A stretch of DNA of 44,853 nucleotides, taken from the NCBI GenBank assembly GCA_035647855.1, contig DASRMP010000020.1, positions 1 through 44,853 on the forward strand, written 5' to 3'. The notes beneath the pieces were generated by a model, which had not been told where the DNA came from, searched no databases, and was given only the letters and a program-made list of their open reading frames with translations. This DNA comes from JAAZBW01 sp035647855 (GTDB lineage: Bacteria > Actinomycetota > Actinomycetes > Actinomycetales > Actinomycetaceae). A program made the position numbers and the translations under genes. Positions 17,576 to 26,474 of this stretch are shown piece by piece. The number at the start of each line of letters is the position of its first letter. Positions within the stretch are counted from its first letter, which is position 1.

Positions 17576-17883
17576 CCACGACAGCTGCCGACGTCGAAGA
17601 GGCCCTGCGGGACGTCATCGATCCGGAACTCGGGATCAACATCGTCGACCTGGGACTGCTCTACGGCGTCACGATCGACCAGGACAATCAAGCCGTCATT
17701 GACATGACGCTCACTTCCGCGGCCTGCCCGCTCACCGACGTGATCGAGGGCCAAGCCGAGGCTGTGCTCGAAGGCATAGTCAACAACGTTCGAATTAATT
17801 GGGTTTGGCTGCCACCATGGGGACCGGACAAGATTACTCCCGAGGGGCGTGAACAGCTGCGCGCCCTCGGCTTCAACGTCTAG
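17572..17883 (+). CDS. sufT: SufT / MIP18-family Fe-S maturation factor
   Basis: A 103-residue DUF59 protein. The family motif DPELGINIVDLGLLYGV and the conserved Cys in LTSAACPLTD are present. Members help mature Fe-S proteins under high demand. ATG overlaps the sufU stop by 4 bp, making it the last true suf gene. Confidence 0.93.
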   Translation: MTTTAADVEEALRDVIDPELGINIVDLGLLYGVTIDQDNQAVIDMTLTSAACPLTDVIEGQAEAVLEGIVNNVRINWVWLPPWGPDKITPEGREQLRALGFNV

Positions 17884-17892
17884 GAGTCGCCG

Positions 17893-19248
17893 GTGGCCCG
17901 TCACTCGAGGGATGGCAAGCCCAACTACCCCCTGCGCCGGACGGTCGCTGCCACCGGCCTCATAGCCGTCGTCGGGGGTGGGGTCTGGCTCGGTATGAGT
18001 GCTTTCGCGGGCGCCGGCGGCACCCCCGGTGACGCTCAGGAGGGCGTCGCAGCCACCGCGCCGGCAGCCGGCGGTGATGGCACGAGTCCGGGCGTCAAGG
18101 GCGCCGAGGAGCCCGTAACCGCGGAGGAGAGTGCGGCCCCGGCCCCGTCAGAGGATCCGGTGGTGTTCAAGCTGATGATGGCGGGCGACGTTCTCCCGCA
18201 CGCGACCGTGAACAGGAACGCGTCCCTCCCGGACGGCTCCTACGACTACGCGCCGATGATGGCGAACGTGCTGCCCTGGATCGAGTACGCGGACATCGCG
18301 CTGTGCTCTCTCGAGGTGCCACTTGCCCCGCCCGGCACCGAGGTCTCCGCCTATCCCGTATTCGGTGCTCCCGAGGGTCTCATCTCATCGCTGCAGGCGG
18401 TGGGCTGGGACGGCTGTGCGACGGCGACCAACCACTCGCTGGACCGCGGAGTGGCGGGCCTGGAATACACGCTCGAAATCATGGACGAGGTCGGGCTCGG
18501 TCACGCCGGCACGGGCCGGAGCCCCGAGGAGACGGTCTCGCCCCAGTTCTACGAGGTGGAGAAGGACGGCCAGGTCCTGACGATCGCCCACCTCTCGGCG
18601 ACCACCTTCCACAACGGCTACACGGAGCCCTCCCAGTACGCGCGATCGTTGCACGCGCTCGACGCGCACCAGATCGATGCGCAGGCGGCCGCCGCGCGAG
18701 AGTCGGGGGCAGACGTCGTCGTCTTCACGCCGCACTGGGGGCAGGAGTACTGGGCGAACCTGGACGGACTGCAGCAGGATATCTCGGCCACGCTCGCAGC
18801 GGGAGGGAACGTGGACGTGGTGCTCGGCGGGCACCCGCACGTGCCTCAGGTGATCGAGATGCTGCCGGGTGGCGCGAGCGGCGAGGGGATGTGGGTCGCG
18901 TATTCGATGGGGAACTTCCTCTCGAACCAGGACGAGAAGTGCTGCGTGGTCGCCACTGCGACCGGTCTGCTGGTTACCGCCGAGATCGCGCTTGACCCGG
19001 CCAGCGGCGAAGCGAAGGTCACAGGCGTGACCTGGGCCGGGTCCACGGTCGATACTGAGGGGCGGCAGCGGCTGCACCCGATCCAGTCACTTGCGAACGG
19101 TGAACGCCCCGAGGGCCTGACACTTTCGGGTGCGAAGATCGATTCACGGTGGAACAACCTCATCGGTCAGATGGGCGAGGAGAACCACGATCCGGCGCCT
19201 CCGCAGGAGCCCAGCGACGCGGTGGTCACGGTGGTGCCGCGCGGCTAG
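17893..19248 (+). CDS. CapA/PgsA-family metallophosphoesterase-like protein
   Basis: A 451-residue exported or membrane-anchored protein. A single hydrophobic segment (residues about 15-41) follows a basic N-terminus, then an Ala/Pro/Glu-rich linker to about residue 90, then the CapA domain. The domain has LMMAGDVLPH, the SLEVPL strand, ATNHSLDRG, FTPHWGQEY and GGHPHVPQV, which carry its Asp, Asn and His metal-ligand candidates. CapA proteins take part in poly-gamma-glutamate or cell-surface polymer handling, but there are no pgsB/C genes here. GTG 17893 has AGGAG 5 bases ahead and lies 9 bp after sufT, so it may be read from the suf transcript. Confidence 0.88.
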   Translation: MARHSRDGKPNYPLRRTVAATGLIAVVGGGVWLGMSAFAGAGGTPGDAQEGVAATAPAAGGDGTSPGVKGAEEPVTAEESAAPAPSEDPVVFKLMMAGDVLPHATVNRNASLPDGSYDYAPMMANVLPWIEYADIALCSLEVPLAPPGTEVSAYPVFGAPEGLISSLQAVGWDGCATATNHSLDRGVAGLEYTLEIMDEVGLGHAGTGRSPEETVSPQFYEVEKDGQVLTIAHLSATTFHNGYTEPSQYARSLHALDAHQIDAQAAAARESGADVVVFTPHWGQEYWANLDGLQQDISATLAAGGNVDVVLGGHPHVPQVIEMLPGGASGEGMWVAYSMGNFLSNQDEKCCVVATATGLLVTAEIALDPASGEAKVTGVTWAGSTVDTEGRQRLHPIQSLANGERPEGLTLSGAKIDSRWNNLIGQMGEENHDPAPPQEPSDAVVTVVPRG

Positions 19249-19288
19249 CGTCAGCGGACGGGGCACGTGCAGTCGCCCGTGCTCACGG

Positions 19289-19308
19289 CATGTCAGTGCA
19301 CTGACGTG
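19289..19308. terminator. Short palindrome at convergent gene ends
   Basis: GTCAGTGCACTGAC (19292-19305) is a perfect 14-bp palindrome, extendable to 20 bp with one mismatched pair. It sits at the stop of the methyltransferase and 43 bases after capA. It has no loop and no T tract, so terminator function is only suggested by its place between convergent genes. Confidence 0.3.
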
Positions 19309-20102
19309 AACGCTGTGGAGTTCCCCGCGCGGGGCGTGACAGGACGTGGGTCCGGCGGGCTCTGAGGTGCGACCGGTCTCCGCGCGCTGATGCGGTACTG
19401 CATCTGGACGCGGTGGCCCGGAGCAACGCCGTAGCGCCGGTCGAGGTCCATCACCTCGGGAAGTTCGGTAATCTCGACCTCGGTGAAGCCGGCAGCCTCG
19501 ACGAGTTCACCCATCCGGTCGATGGACTTCGCCTCCGCCAGCGGTAGTCGCTCCAGCGCGTCGTCGTCGTAGGCTGCGCGGAAGTGATGGTCACGGTCCG
19601 TCGCCGACTCACCCTCGTGTGCGGTGCCGAGTCCGCCCGGGTACCACAGCGAGTCGACCGCAACGAGCACACCCCCGGGTCTCAACACCTCCCTCCATGC
19701 CGGCAACGCGACATCGGGGTCGCGCAGTGTCCACAGCAGATAACGTGCGGTCAGCGCATCGAAGGAAGCGGGTGGAAACGGTGGCGCGGCGGCGTCCGCC
19801 TCGATGAAACGGGGTGGATTCCCATCCACCGCACACTTGCGCCGCGCACGGGCCAGCATGCCCGGGGCGAGGTCTATCGCCGTGACGTCATATCGGAAAC
19901 CGGCGAGCATTCGTGCCACGTTCCCACTTCCGGTGCCCAGATCGAGCACATCCGCTGGGGCGGGTGGAAGTGCCGTGTCCCACACCCGCGCCCAGACGTC
20001 GAGAGCGCCCGGTCGGTCCTGCCGCGCCGACTGGTTCGTGTCGTAGGCCTCGGCGTGCGTGCTCCAGTACTCGTTAATGCGGGTCTGCAGGATGTCAGGC
20101 AT
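19293..20102 (-). CDS. Class I SAM-dependent methyltransferase in iron-type ABC operon
   Basis: A 269-residue methyltransferase with the SAM-binding loop VLDLGTGSGNVARML, the acidic ribose contact in VTAIDLAPGML, and a post-motif segment FDALTARYLLWTL. The substrate is unknown. ATG 20102 lies inside the last codons of the ABC ATPase gene (8-bp overlap), so the two are translationally coupled; a longer open frame upstream is shadow over the ATPase. Coupling suggests it acts on the imported chelate or a related ligand, but that is inference. Confidence 0.88.
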   Translation of the reverse strand: MPDILQTRINEYWSTHAEAYDTNQSARQDRPGALDVWARVWDTALPPAPADVLDLGTGSGNVARMLAGFRYDVTAIDLAPGMLARARRKCAVDGNPPRFIEADAAAPPFPPASFDALTARYLLWTLRDPDVALPAWREVLRPGGVLVAVDSLWYPGGLGTAHEGESATDRDHHFRAAYDDDALERLPLAEAKSIDRMGELVEAAGFTEVEITELPEVMDLDRRYGVAPGHRVQMQYRISARRPVAPQSPPDPRPVTPRAGNSTAFTSVH

Positions 20103-20937
20103 CCGTGGCCTCCTTGATCCGGCTGTTCTGGCCGGCTTCGTGGCTGCCCTGGTGGTCATGGTTGGCCTGGTGCCGTTGGTCCGGTGTCCGGAACAGCAAT
20201 TGCACGGTGCCGTCATCCGCTATCACCCGTTGGATGTGGATTGCGTAGACGGGTTCCAACACCTCGGGGTGGAGCACGTCCAGAACCCTTCCGTGGGCGA
20301 CCACTCTCCCGTGATTCAGCAACACGAGTCGGTCGCAGTACCTGGCAGCGAGGTTGAGATCGTGCAGCACGATCACCGTGGTGGCCTCGATCTCGCGGAC
20401 CAGCTCCAACACCTCGTGCTGGTAGTGGATGTCCAGATGATTGGTCGGCTCGTCCATCAGGAGGTGCGAGGCCTGTTGTGCAAGCGCCCGCGCGATGAGT
20501 ACGCGCTGTCGCTCTCCACCCGAAAGCTCGCTGACGTCACGGTCGGCGAGGTACTCCGCTCCGACACGGCGCAAGGCGTCGGCCGCGATGTCGATGTCCC
20601 GGTCCGACTGCCGTTCCCACGTGCCCAGGTGCGGGCCACGGCCGAGCAGCACCGTGTCGATCACCGAGAGCGGCATCTCTCCCGGTGCTTCCTGGACGAC
20701 CACGGCAATCGCTCGCGCGAGATCGCGGCCACGTACACCAGCGATCGGTTCGCCATCAAGGGTCACCTCACCCTTGAGTGGTGTCAGAGCCCGATAGAGC
20801 GTGCGTAGGAGGGTTGTCTTTCCGCTGCCATTCGGGCCGATGAGCCCCACGATCTCGCCAGGGTGCACATCGATGGAGGTGTCAACGAGGACCGCGGTGT
20901 CACCGTAGGAGAAGGTAACCTCATCGGCCGAGATCAT
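20095..20937 (-). CDS. FecE-type iron-chelate ABC transporter ATPase
   Basis: A 280-residue ATPase of the Fe-siderophore/heme/B12 class. Walker A is GPNGSGKTT, the signature LSGGERQRVLIARALAQ, Walker B HLLMDEPTNHLDI, and the H-loop VIVLHDLNLAARYCD. The C-terminus has a His-rich tail (HQANHDHQGSHE, near residues 254-265) that could bind a metal. ATG overlaps the stop of the substrate-binding protein gene by 4 bp. Confidence 0.93.
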   Translation of the reverse strand: MISADEVTFSYGDTAVLVDTSIDVHPGEIVGLIGPNGSGKTTLLRTLYRALTPLKGEVTLDGEPIAGVRGRDLARAIAVVVQEAPGEMPLSVIDTVLLGRGPHLGTWERQSDRDIDIAADALRRVGAEYLADRDVSELSGGERQRVLIARALAQQASHLLMDEPTNHLDIHYQHEVLELVREIEATTVIVLHDLNLAARYCDRLVLLNHGRVVAHGRVLDVLHPEVLEPVYAIHIQRVIADDGTVQLLFRTPDQRHQANHDHQGSHEAGQNSRIKEATDA

Positions 20938-21944
20938 GAGCCACTACCGAAGCGCTCAATGATCCGCTCCAAGCCTGTGACCGAGAGCGGAGTCGGAGGC
21001 TCGGTGAAGTTGAACAGCTGGACGAGTACGTCGTCGTTCTGAATCGCCTGCAGTGCGTCACTTCCGGGCAGACTCGTGATCTCGTTGACGATGCCGGTCT
21101 CGTCATCCTGATAGAGGAGGATTAGGGCATCGGGGTTGCGTCCGAGCAGCTCTTCGATACTCACCTCGAACACGCGATCAGCGGAGTCGGCGAAGACGTT
21201 CTCAAAACCAGCGGCTTCCAGTTGTGGCTGTGCCATGGACGCACGGCCATACGCGTAGAGTGGGCCGCCTCCTACCGACGGATAGAGCACGGCGGCGGTC
21301 CTGTCGGTGGACTCGGCGGTGAGCTCCTCGACGGCGGTCACTCGCTGTTGAAGGTTGGTGATCAGCTCTTCGGCCTCAGCATTTCGATCGAAGATCTGGC
21401 CGTAGACTGCTATCTGGTCGTACAGGGTCTCGAAGGTGGTGTCTCCGACACCGCTCGGGCAGTAGATGGGTTGGATGAGGGTGTTGGCGCCGCCGTCGAG
21501 GAGTCCCTCGCGTGTGAGGCCGTCGGGCAACCCGAGAGCGAGGTCGGGCGTTTGGGCGAGCACCACTTCCGCATTGATCATGAGGTGTCCTGACGCGTCG
21601 ATCTCGTCGGAGAGCATCGGGATCGAGTCAAGCTGTTGGTTGATGTCATCGTCGTAGTACTCGGGCGAGAAGGTCCCGGCCCGGGACACCACGCGGTCGA
21701 GGACACCGATACCGTCGAGAATGGTCACCGGTGCCGTTTCGAGCAGGATGACGCGCTCCGGTGCCTTCTCGAAGGTCACCTGCACGTCGCAGTTCTCGAT
21801 AGTGAGCGGATACGTGGTGCGTCCACTGTCCCCCGTGGCACCGGCCATTTCGGGGGAGTCACCGTCGGGCGATGATGCACATCCCGCCAGCACGAGTGAG
21901 ACGGTGATGGCGGCGATCGATCGCGCCGCGCGGGTCTTGGTCAC
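20934..21944 (-). CDS. ABC transporter substrate-binding lipoprotein (FecB/BtuF fold)
   Basis: A 336-residue lipoprotein. Its signal peptide ends in the lipobox LVLAGC (cysteine about residue 22). The mature part has the two-lobe periplasmic-binding fold of the iron-chelate class (APERVILLETAPVTILDGIG, and PDALILLYQDD). GTG 21944 has AAAGGAG 5 bases ahead; an in-frame ATG at 22013 would overlap the permease and lacks a good site. The ligand (siderophore, heme, cobalamin or another chelate) cannot be decided. Confidence 0.9.
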   Translation of the reverse strand: MTKTRAARSIAAITVSLVLAGCASSPDGDSPEMAGATGDSGRTTYPLTIENCDVQVTFEKAPERVILLETAPVTILDGIGVLDRVVSRAGTFSPEYYDDDINQQLDSIPMLSDEIDASGHLMINAEVVLAQTPDLALGLPDGLTREGLLDGGANTLIQPIYCPSGVGDTTFETLYDQIAVYGQIFDRNAEAEELITNLQQRVTAVEELTAESTDRTAAVLYPSVGGGPLYAYGRASMAQPQLEAAGFENVFADSADRVFEVSIEELLGRNPDALILLYQDDETGIVNEITSLPGSDALQAIQNDDVLVQLFNFTEPPTPLSVTGLERIIERFGSGS

Positions 21945-21996
21945 GGTGACTCCTTTGACTCTTGACTGATCGGTTGGGCCGAGGACTGTGGCAGTG

Positions 21997-23085
21997 TCAT
22001 GGACTGCGGGCATACATTCGTCGGACGAGGATGAGCAGGAACGGCGCGCCCACGACCGCGGTCAGGATTCCGATCGGCAGTTCGCGCGGCTGCATGAGCG
22101 TACGTGCCAACGCGTCCGCCCAGATGAGGAACAGGCCACCGAGCAGGGCCGCGACCGGAAGCAGCCGGCCGTGCACCGCACCCACAAGCCGTCGGGCGAG
22201 GTGGGGGATGACAAGGCCCACGAAGCCGATCGCACCCGCCGCGGCGACGACGGAGCCGGTGCACAGCGCGACGATGACGAGAAGCTGGACCCGGGCGCGA
22301 TCGGGTGAAACCCCAAGGGTCAGCGCCGTCTCGTCTCCCGCTGCGATTGCATCGAGACGTCGACCACTGACAAGTAGCGCAGCAAGAGTGAATACGACCA
22401 CCACCAGCACAATCGCGAGCACGGCGTCCCATCGTGCCAGGCCGAGGGATCCGAGGAGCCAGAACATCACCGATCGTGAGCCCTCGGCCGAGTCGGACGC
22501 GAAGATGAGGAAGCTGGTCACCGCAGAGAGCGCGTACCCGACCGCAACGCCCGACAGCAGCAGCCGCAGCGAGGTGATGCGCCCACCAGCGCGTGCGATG
22601 AAGAACACCAGCAACGCGGCCGCGAGCGCCCCCAGGAACGCGCTGAATGGGAGAGCGTACTGGCCGACGCCGGACCCGAGCCCGAACAAGATGGCACCGG
22701 CAGCACCTGTCGAGGCGCCGCCAGAGATGCCCAGTATGTACGGGTCGGCAAGCACGTTGCGCACCATCGCCTGTAGTGCCGTGCCGCACAGGGCGAGGCC
22801 CGCACCCACTGTCATCCCGAGCAGAACCCGTGGCACGCGGACACTCCAGACGATGGCGGCATCGGATATCGACCACGTCTGTTCGACGGTGACGCCCGCC
22901 TCATTGAGCAAGATCCCAATGATGGTCGCAGGCGGGATCGGTACAGGCCCCACACCGATTGCTACGACGGCAGACATGGCGAGGGCGACTGTCAGTGTGA
23001 CCGTCCAGAACACCGCGCGTCGTGACAATGAGCGAGCAGTTAGGTGAACCACCGATACGTCTGCATCGCGCGCAAGGACTGCCAT
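21997..23085 (-). CDS. FecCD-family ABC transporter permease
   Basis: A 362-residue permease with about ten membrane helices. FecCD signatures include RVPRVLLGMTVGAGLALCG, NVLADPYILGISGGAS and GAIGFVGLVIPHLARRLVG. ATG 23085 has GGGGAG 5 bases ahead. It is first in the operon (permease, binding protein, ATPase, methyltransferase), whereas the binding protein usually leads. The same frame stays open into the broken alcohol dehydrogenase upstream, but that is an artefact of the frameshift there. Confidence 0.93.
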   Translation of the reverse strand: MAVLARDADVSVVHLTARSLSRRAVFWTVTLTVALAMSAVVAIGVGPVPIPPATIIGILLNEAGVTVEQTWSISDAAIVWSVRVPRVLLGMTVGAGLALCGTALQAMVRNVLADPYILGISGGASTGAAGAILFGLGSGVGQYALPFSAFLGALAAALLVFFIARAGGRITSLRLLLSGVAVGYALSAVTSFLIFASDSAEGSRSVMFWLLGSLGLARWDAVLAIVLVVVVFTLAALLVSGRRLDAIAAGDETALTLGVSPDRARVQLLVIVALCTGSVVAAAGAIGFVGLVIPHLARRLVGAVHGRLLPVAALLGGLFLIWADALARTLMQPRELPIGILTAVVGAPFLLILVRRMYARSP

Positions 23086-23206
23086 GCCCACTCCCCTTCT
23101 CTGTGTCAGATTGGTCGTATCGCGGGAGCATCCGTCTGGACACGCGCACCGGTGATCGAACCCTCGGACCGATGCACCAGCAAACCACAATTGCGAGTTT
23201 ATTGCA
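23086..23206 (-). promoter_or_regulatory. Upstream region of the iron-type ABC operon
   Basis: This 121-bp gap between the broken adh and the permease begins with an AT-rich run (minus strand TGCAATAAACTCGCAATTGT) that could supply a promoter. I see no DtxR-type iron box and no riboswitch. Confidence 0.35.
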
Positions 23207-24168
23207 TTAAGCCTCGATCCACCGATGCGGCTTGATCTTGCCGTCCCGGTAGAGATCGACGACGTCGTACAGGTCCTCGATCGTGCCCCAGTAGGTGTTG
23301 TAGAGCCGGGCCTCGTAGGGGGCCTTGTAGAAGCTCCACTCGTAGGGATGGCCTGCGATTCCAACCACCACCATGCACCCTGGCGCTTGACCACGGACAT
23401 GCCGAGTTCGATCGTGGGGGTGATGCCCACGAAGTCGAAGACTGCGTCCACGCCGCCCCCGGTTGCCTCACGGATGCGCTTGGCCTGGCCCTCGCCACCG
23501 GGGATCGGGATCGCACCGAACTCCTCGACGGCCTTCATGGCGTCTTCCTTCATGTCGGTCGCATAGACGGTTGCGCCACTGAGCACCGTCAGCATCTGGA
23601 CCCCGATGTAGCCGAGACCTCCCAGACCAATCACGAGGGCCGTCTTGCCGCCGCCGGCCAGCACGGGAAGTGCACTCCTGATGGCGTGGTACGGGGTGAG
23701 GCCGGCATCCGCGAGCGGCGCGGCATCAACCGGGTCCGCATCACCGAGAGGGATGAGGTTCCGCGCCGGTACTGCCACGTACTCCGCCATGCCGCCATTG
23801 CGGCCGAGACCGGTGGCCAAGAAGTCCATCTCCGCCACGTTCTCGCAGTACGTGTCCTGCCCACGCGAACAGGCACGGCACCGCTGACAGCCGATCGGGC
23901 CGTAGACGAGGTGGGCGGAGCCGACCTCGAGACCCCTCACGCCGTCGCCAATCTCCTCCACCCATCCCGAGACCTCGTGGCCAAGAACAAAGGGGGGCGT
24001 GAGCTTGCCGGTGGGATCGGCGTCGTAATCGTGGAACAGTGCCACATCGGAGTGACAGGCGCCGGAGCCTGCCACCTTCAACACCACCTCGCCCGGTCCC
24101 GCCTCGGGCCGCTCGACATCCTCAACCTTGGGGAACGTATGGAAATCTCTGAAAACAATGCCCTTCAT
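23207..24168 (-). pseudogene. Zn-dependent alcohol dehydrogenase, frameshifted and 3'-truncated
   Basis: Residues 1-265 match an NAD-dependent medium-chain ADH close to Rhodococcus ADH-A: catalytic zinc ligands in GACHSD and GHE, structural zinc cluster GCQRCRACSRGQDTYC, and Rossmann loop GLGGLG. At about 23374-23380 one base is missing; the proper frame resumes one base over as VVVGIAGHPYEW and continues to a TAA at 23207. Even then the protein stops roughly 28 residues short of the family's C-terminus. The gene is therefore doubly damaged, unless the frameshift is a sequencing error. It has a ribosome binding site (GGAG) and faces the aldehyde dehydrogenase across a shared promoter region. 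Confidence 0.88.
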
Positions 24169-24270
24169 GTGACCGTCTCCTTTGACGTTGTGCGCCGAAA
24201 CGCCGTCTCTCGGTGAAGAAGTCCATGCTCGACCCCTTGATCGCATGGGCCGAAGGTCCTAGGGTGGGGA

Positions 24271-24296
24271 TGAGACATCAAACGTGTTCTGTCTCA
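24271..24296. promoter_or_regulatory. Inverted repeat operator TGAGACA-N12-TGTCTCA
   Basis: Perfect 7-bp arms (24271-24277 and 24290-24296) with a 12-bp spacer lie between the divergent adh and aldehyde dehydrogenase genes. The centre-to-centre distance of 19 bp is near two helical turns, as for a dimeric regulator. The TetR gene at 25844 is one candidate binder; an AcoR-like activator elsewhere is another. Confidence 0.55.
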
Positions 24297-24391
24297 TGTC
24301 TCGATGGCTCTCCGGGACTTCCGGGGCCCGGTCAGCCAATCCCCCGAGGGCAATGACGCCCGAGACAAATGGAACTCACCGAGGAGTAAGA

Positions 24392-25777
24392 GTGGCCTAC
24401 CAATCAATCAACCCCTACACGGGCGAGGAAGTCGCCTCCTTCCCTGAAGCCACGGACGCCGAGATCGAACAGGCACTCGCCACCGCGCACGAGGCATTCA
24501 AGAGCTGGCGAGCCCTGAGTTTCGACGAACGCGCAGAGTACCTGCGGCGCGCCGCTGGGCTCTTCCGCGAGCGGGCAGAGGAACTCTCGCTTCTACAGAC
24601 GGCCGAGATGGGGATGCCCCTCAGCCTGTCCCGCCCGCAGACCGAGTACATGATCCCGAGCATGCTCGAGTACTACGCCGAGAACGCGGAAGCGTTCCTC
24701 GCAGACGAGAAGCTCGACGTCAACGAGGCCGAGGGCGAAACGTGGATCACCCACCAGCCACTCGGGATCATCTATGCCGTGGAGCCGTGGAATGGCCCCT
24801 TCTACCAGGCGATCCGTCCGGCCTGCGGCAACCTGATGGCCGGCAACGTGGTGATGCTCAAACATGCCAGCAACATTCCCGGCTGCGCGGACGCCGTCGC
24901 CCAGGTATTCACGGATGCGGGGCTTCCCGAGGGCGTGTTCACCAACGTGTTCGCCACCCATGATCAGTCCGCCCGGATCGTTGCCGACCCACGGGTTCGT
25001 GGCGTCACCCTCACCGGCTCCGACGCCGCGGGTGCCCGGATCGGGGAGCAGGCCGGCAGGGCGATCAAGCCCGCCGTCCTCGAGCTCGGCGGCTCGGATC
25101 CGATGATCGTGCTCGAGGATGCCGATCTGGCGCTCACCGCACGGTGCTCGATGTTCCGCTTCCTCACCAGCGGCCAGGCCTGCATCTCGAACAAGCGCAT
25201 CATCGTGGTGGACTCGATCTACGACGAGTACCTGGAGCAGTACAAGCAGATGACCGAGGGTCTGACCCCGGGCGATCCTGCCGATCCGGCAACCGGGTTC
25301 GGTCCGCTCTCCTCGAAGGAGGCCGCCGACGGCGTGCGCGAGCAGATCCGGCGGGCAGTCGAGGCGGGCGCCACCGCAATCGAAGTGGGCCCGAAGGTCC
25401 CGGACGTCGAGACGTTCGTCCAGGCCACCATCCTCACTGACGTCACCCCGGACAATCCCGTCTACTACGAGGAGATCTTCGGTCCCGTGCCGGTCATCTT
25501 CCGGGTCAGGGACGAGGCGGAGGCGATCGAACTCGCCAACGATTCGCCCTACGGCCTCGGTGGCGGCGTCTACAGCCAGGACATCGAGCGTGCCAAGCGG
25601 GTTGCCGCGCAGATCGATACCGGCATGGTGGCCATCAATGCGCCGCTCTACGTATATGACGACATGCCGTTCGGTGGAACCAAACGTTCCGGCATCGGCA
25701 AGGAGATGGGCCCGCACGGCATCAAGGAGTTCGTGAACTCCAAGCTGATCACCATCCCCGTCAGTCCCGTGATCTGA
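24392..25777 (+). CDS. NAD(P)-dependent aldehyde dehydrogenase (succinate-semialdehyde dehydrogenase-like)
   Basis: A 461-residue aldehyde dehydrogenase. The catalytic cysteine is Cys264 in TSGQACISNK and the general base is Glu231 in LELGGSDP; the EPWNGPF segment and the EEIFGPV motif near the C-terminus are intact. The N-terminal SINPYTGEEVASF resembles succinate-semialdehyde dehydrogenases, but the aldehyde is unproven. GTG 24392 has GAGGAG 5 bases ahead; the frame extends upstream to 24284 without a better site. The gene is undamaged although both nearby alcohol dehydrogenases are broken. Confidence 0.92.
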   Translation: MAYQSINPYTGEEVASFPEATDAEIEQALATAHEAFKSWRALSFDERAEYLRRAAGLFRERAEELSLLQTAEMGMPLSLSRPQTEYMIPSMLEYYAENAEAFLADEKLDVNEAEGETWITHQPLGIIYAVEPWNGPFYQAIRPACGNLMAGNVVMLKHASNIPGCADAVAQVFTDAGLPEGVFTNVFATHDQSARIVADPRVRGVTLTGSDAAGARIGEQAGRAIKPAVLELGGSDPMIVLEDADLALTARCSMFRFLTSGQACISNKRIIVVDSIYDEYLEQYKQMTEGLTPGDPADPATGFGPLSSKEAADGVREQIRRAVEAGATAIEVGPKVPDVETFVQATILTDVTPDNPVYYEEIFGPVPVIFRVRDEAEAIELANDSPYGLGGGVYSQDIERAKRVAAQIDTGMVAINAPLYVYDDMPFGGTKRSGIGKEMGPHGIKEFVNSKLITIPVSPVI

Positions 25778-25843
25778 TCATGGGGGGAGGGCTCACGGAA
25801 CAGCTCTTCCCCACACATCCCGCTGATCCTGCAGGAGGTTCCG

Positions 25844-26455
25844 ATGTCCGCCGCTCCCGTCGCATCCACCGAACGTCGGATCCTGGAAGCGGCCGAGTCG
25901 TGCTTCCTGAGGTTCGGGATTGCGAAGGTGACGATGGACAACGTCGCACAGCAGGCTGACGTTTCTCGCGCCACCCTCTACCGCTACTTCCGGGACCGTG
26001 ACACGTTGATCGAGGCGTCGGTGAGACGTCGCAACGAGCACTTCGTCCGCCGGTCACACGAACGTCTCGCGCAGTACGGCACGTTCGCCGAGCGGCTCGA
26101 GGAGGGACTGTGCGAGGACATCCGGCGCGCACACGACGATTCGGTGGCGCGCATCCTTACCACCGCTCCCCGCCTCACGTCGCCCCAGTCCGGGCATCCG
26201 ACCCTCGCAGCCGAGATGGCGCTCGAGATCTGGGAACCGATCCTTCAGGAGGCACGCACCTCGGGTGAACTGCGCGAGGACCTCGACTTCGCGGATATCG
26301 CGGACTGGCTCTCCCGCCTCGAGCTCATGTTCGTCTCCCAGTTCGGGGACGACCAGTCCGCATTCGAGCAGATCCGCTCCTACACGCAGAAGTTCATCGT
26401 CCCCGCCCTGGTGGCGGGGGCGCACGACCACCAAGAACAAGAACAAGGCGCATGA
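25844..26455 (+). CDS. TetR-family transcriptional regulator
   Basis: A 203-residue regulator with an N-terminal helix-turn-helix (ILEAAESCFLRFG, VTMDNVAQQADVSRATLYRY, residues about 12-58) and a variable ligand domain. A strong site (AGGAGG) precedes ATG 25844. It follows the aldehyde dehydrogenase by 66 bp and probably controls the alcohol/aldehyde genes, perhaps through the inverted repeat at 24271. The ligand is unknown. Confidence 0.9.
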   Translation: MSAAPVASTERRILEAAESCFLRFGIAKVTMDNVAQQADVSRATLYRYFRDRDTLIEASVRRRNEHFVRRSHERLAQYGTFAERLEEGLCEDIRRAHDDSVARILTTAPRLTSPQSGHPTLAAEMALEIWEPILQEARTSGELREDLDFADIADWLSRLELMFVSQFGDDQSAFEQIRSYTQKFIVPALVAGAHDHQEQEQGA

Positions 26456-26474
26456 AGGGTTTGGAGGGTTCTAC

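Noticed and set aside
21997..24246. A 749-residue alcohol dehydrogenase-permease fusion on the minus strand
   Set aside because: The join arises from the adh frameshift; the true adh C-terminus continues in another frame, and the permease has its own ATG and ribosome binding site at 23085.
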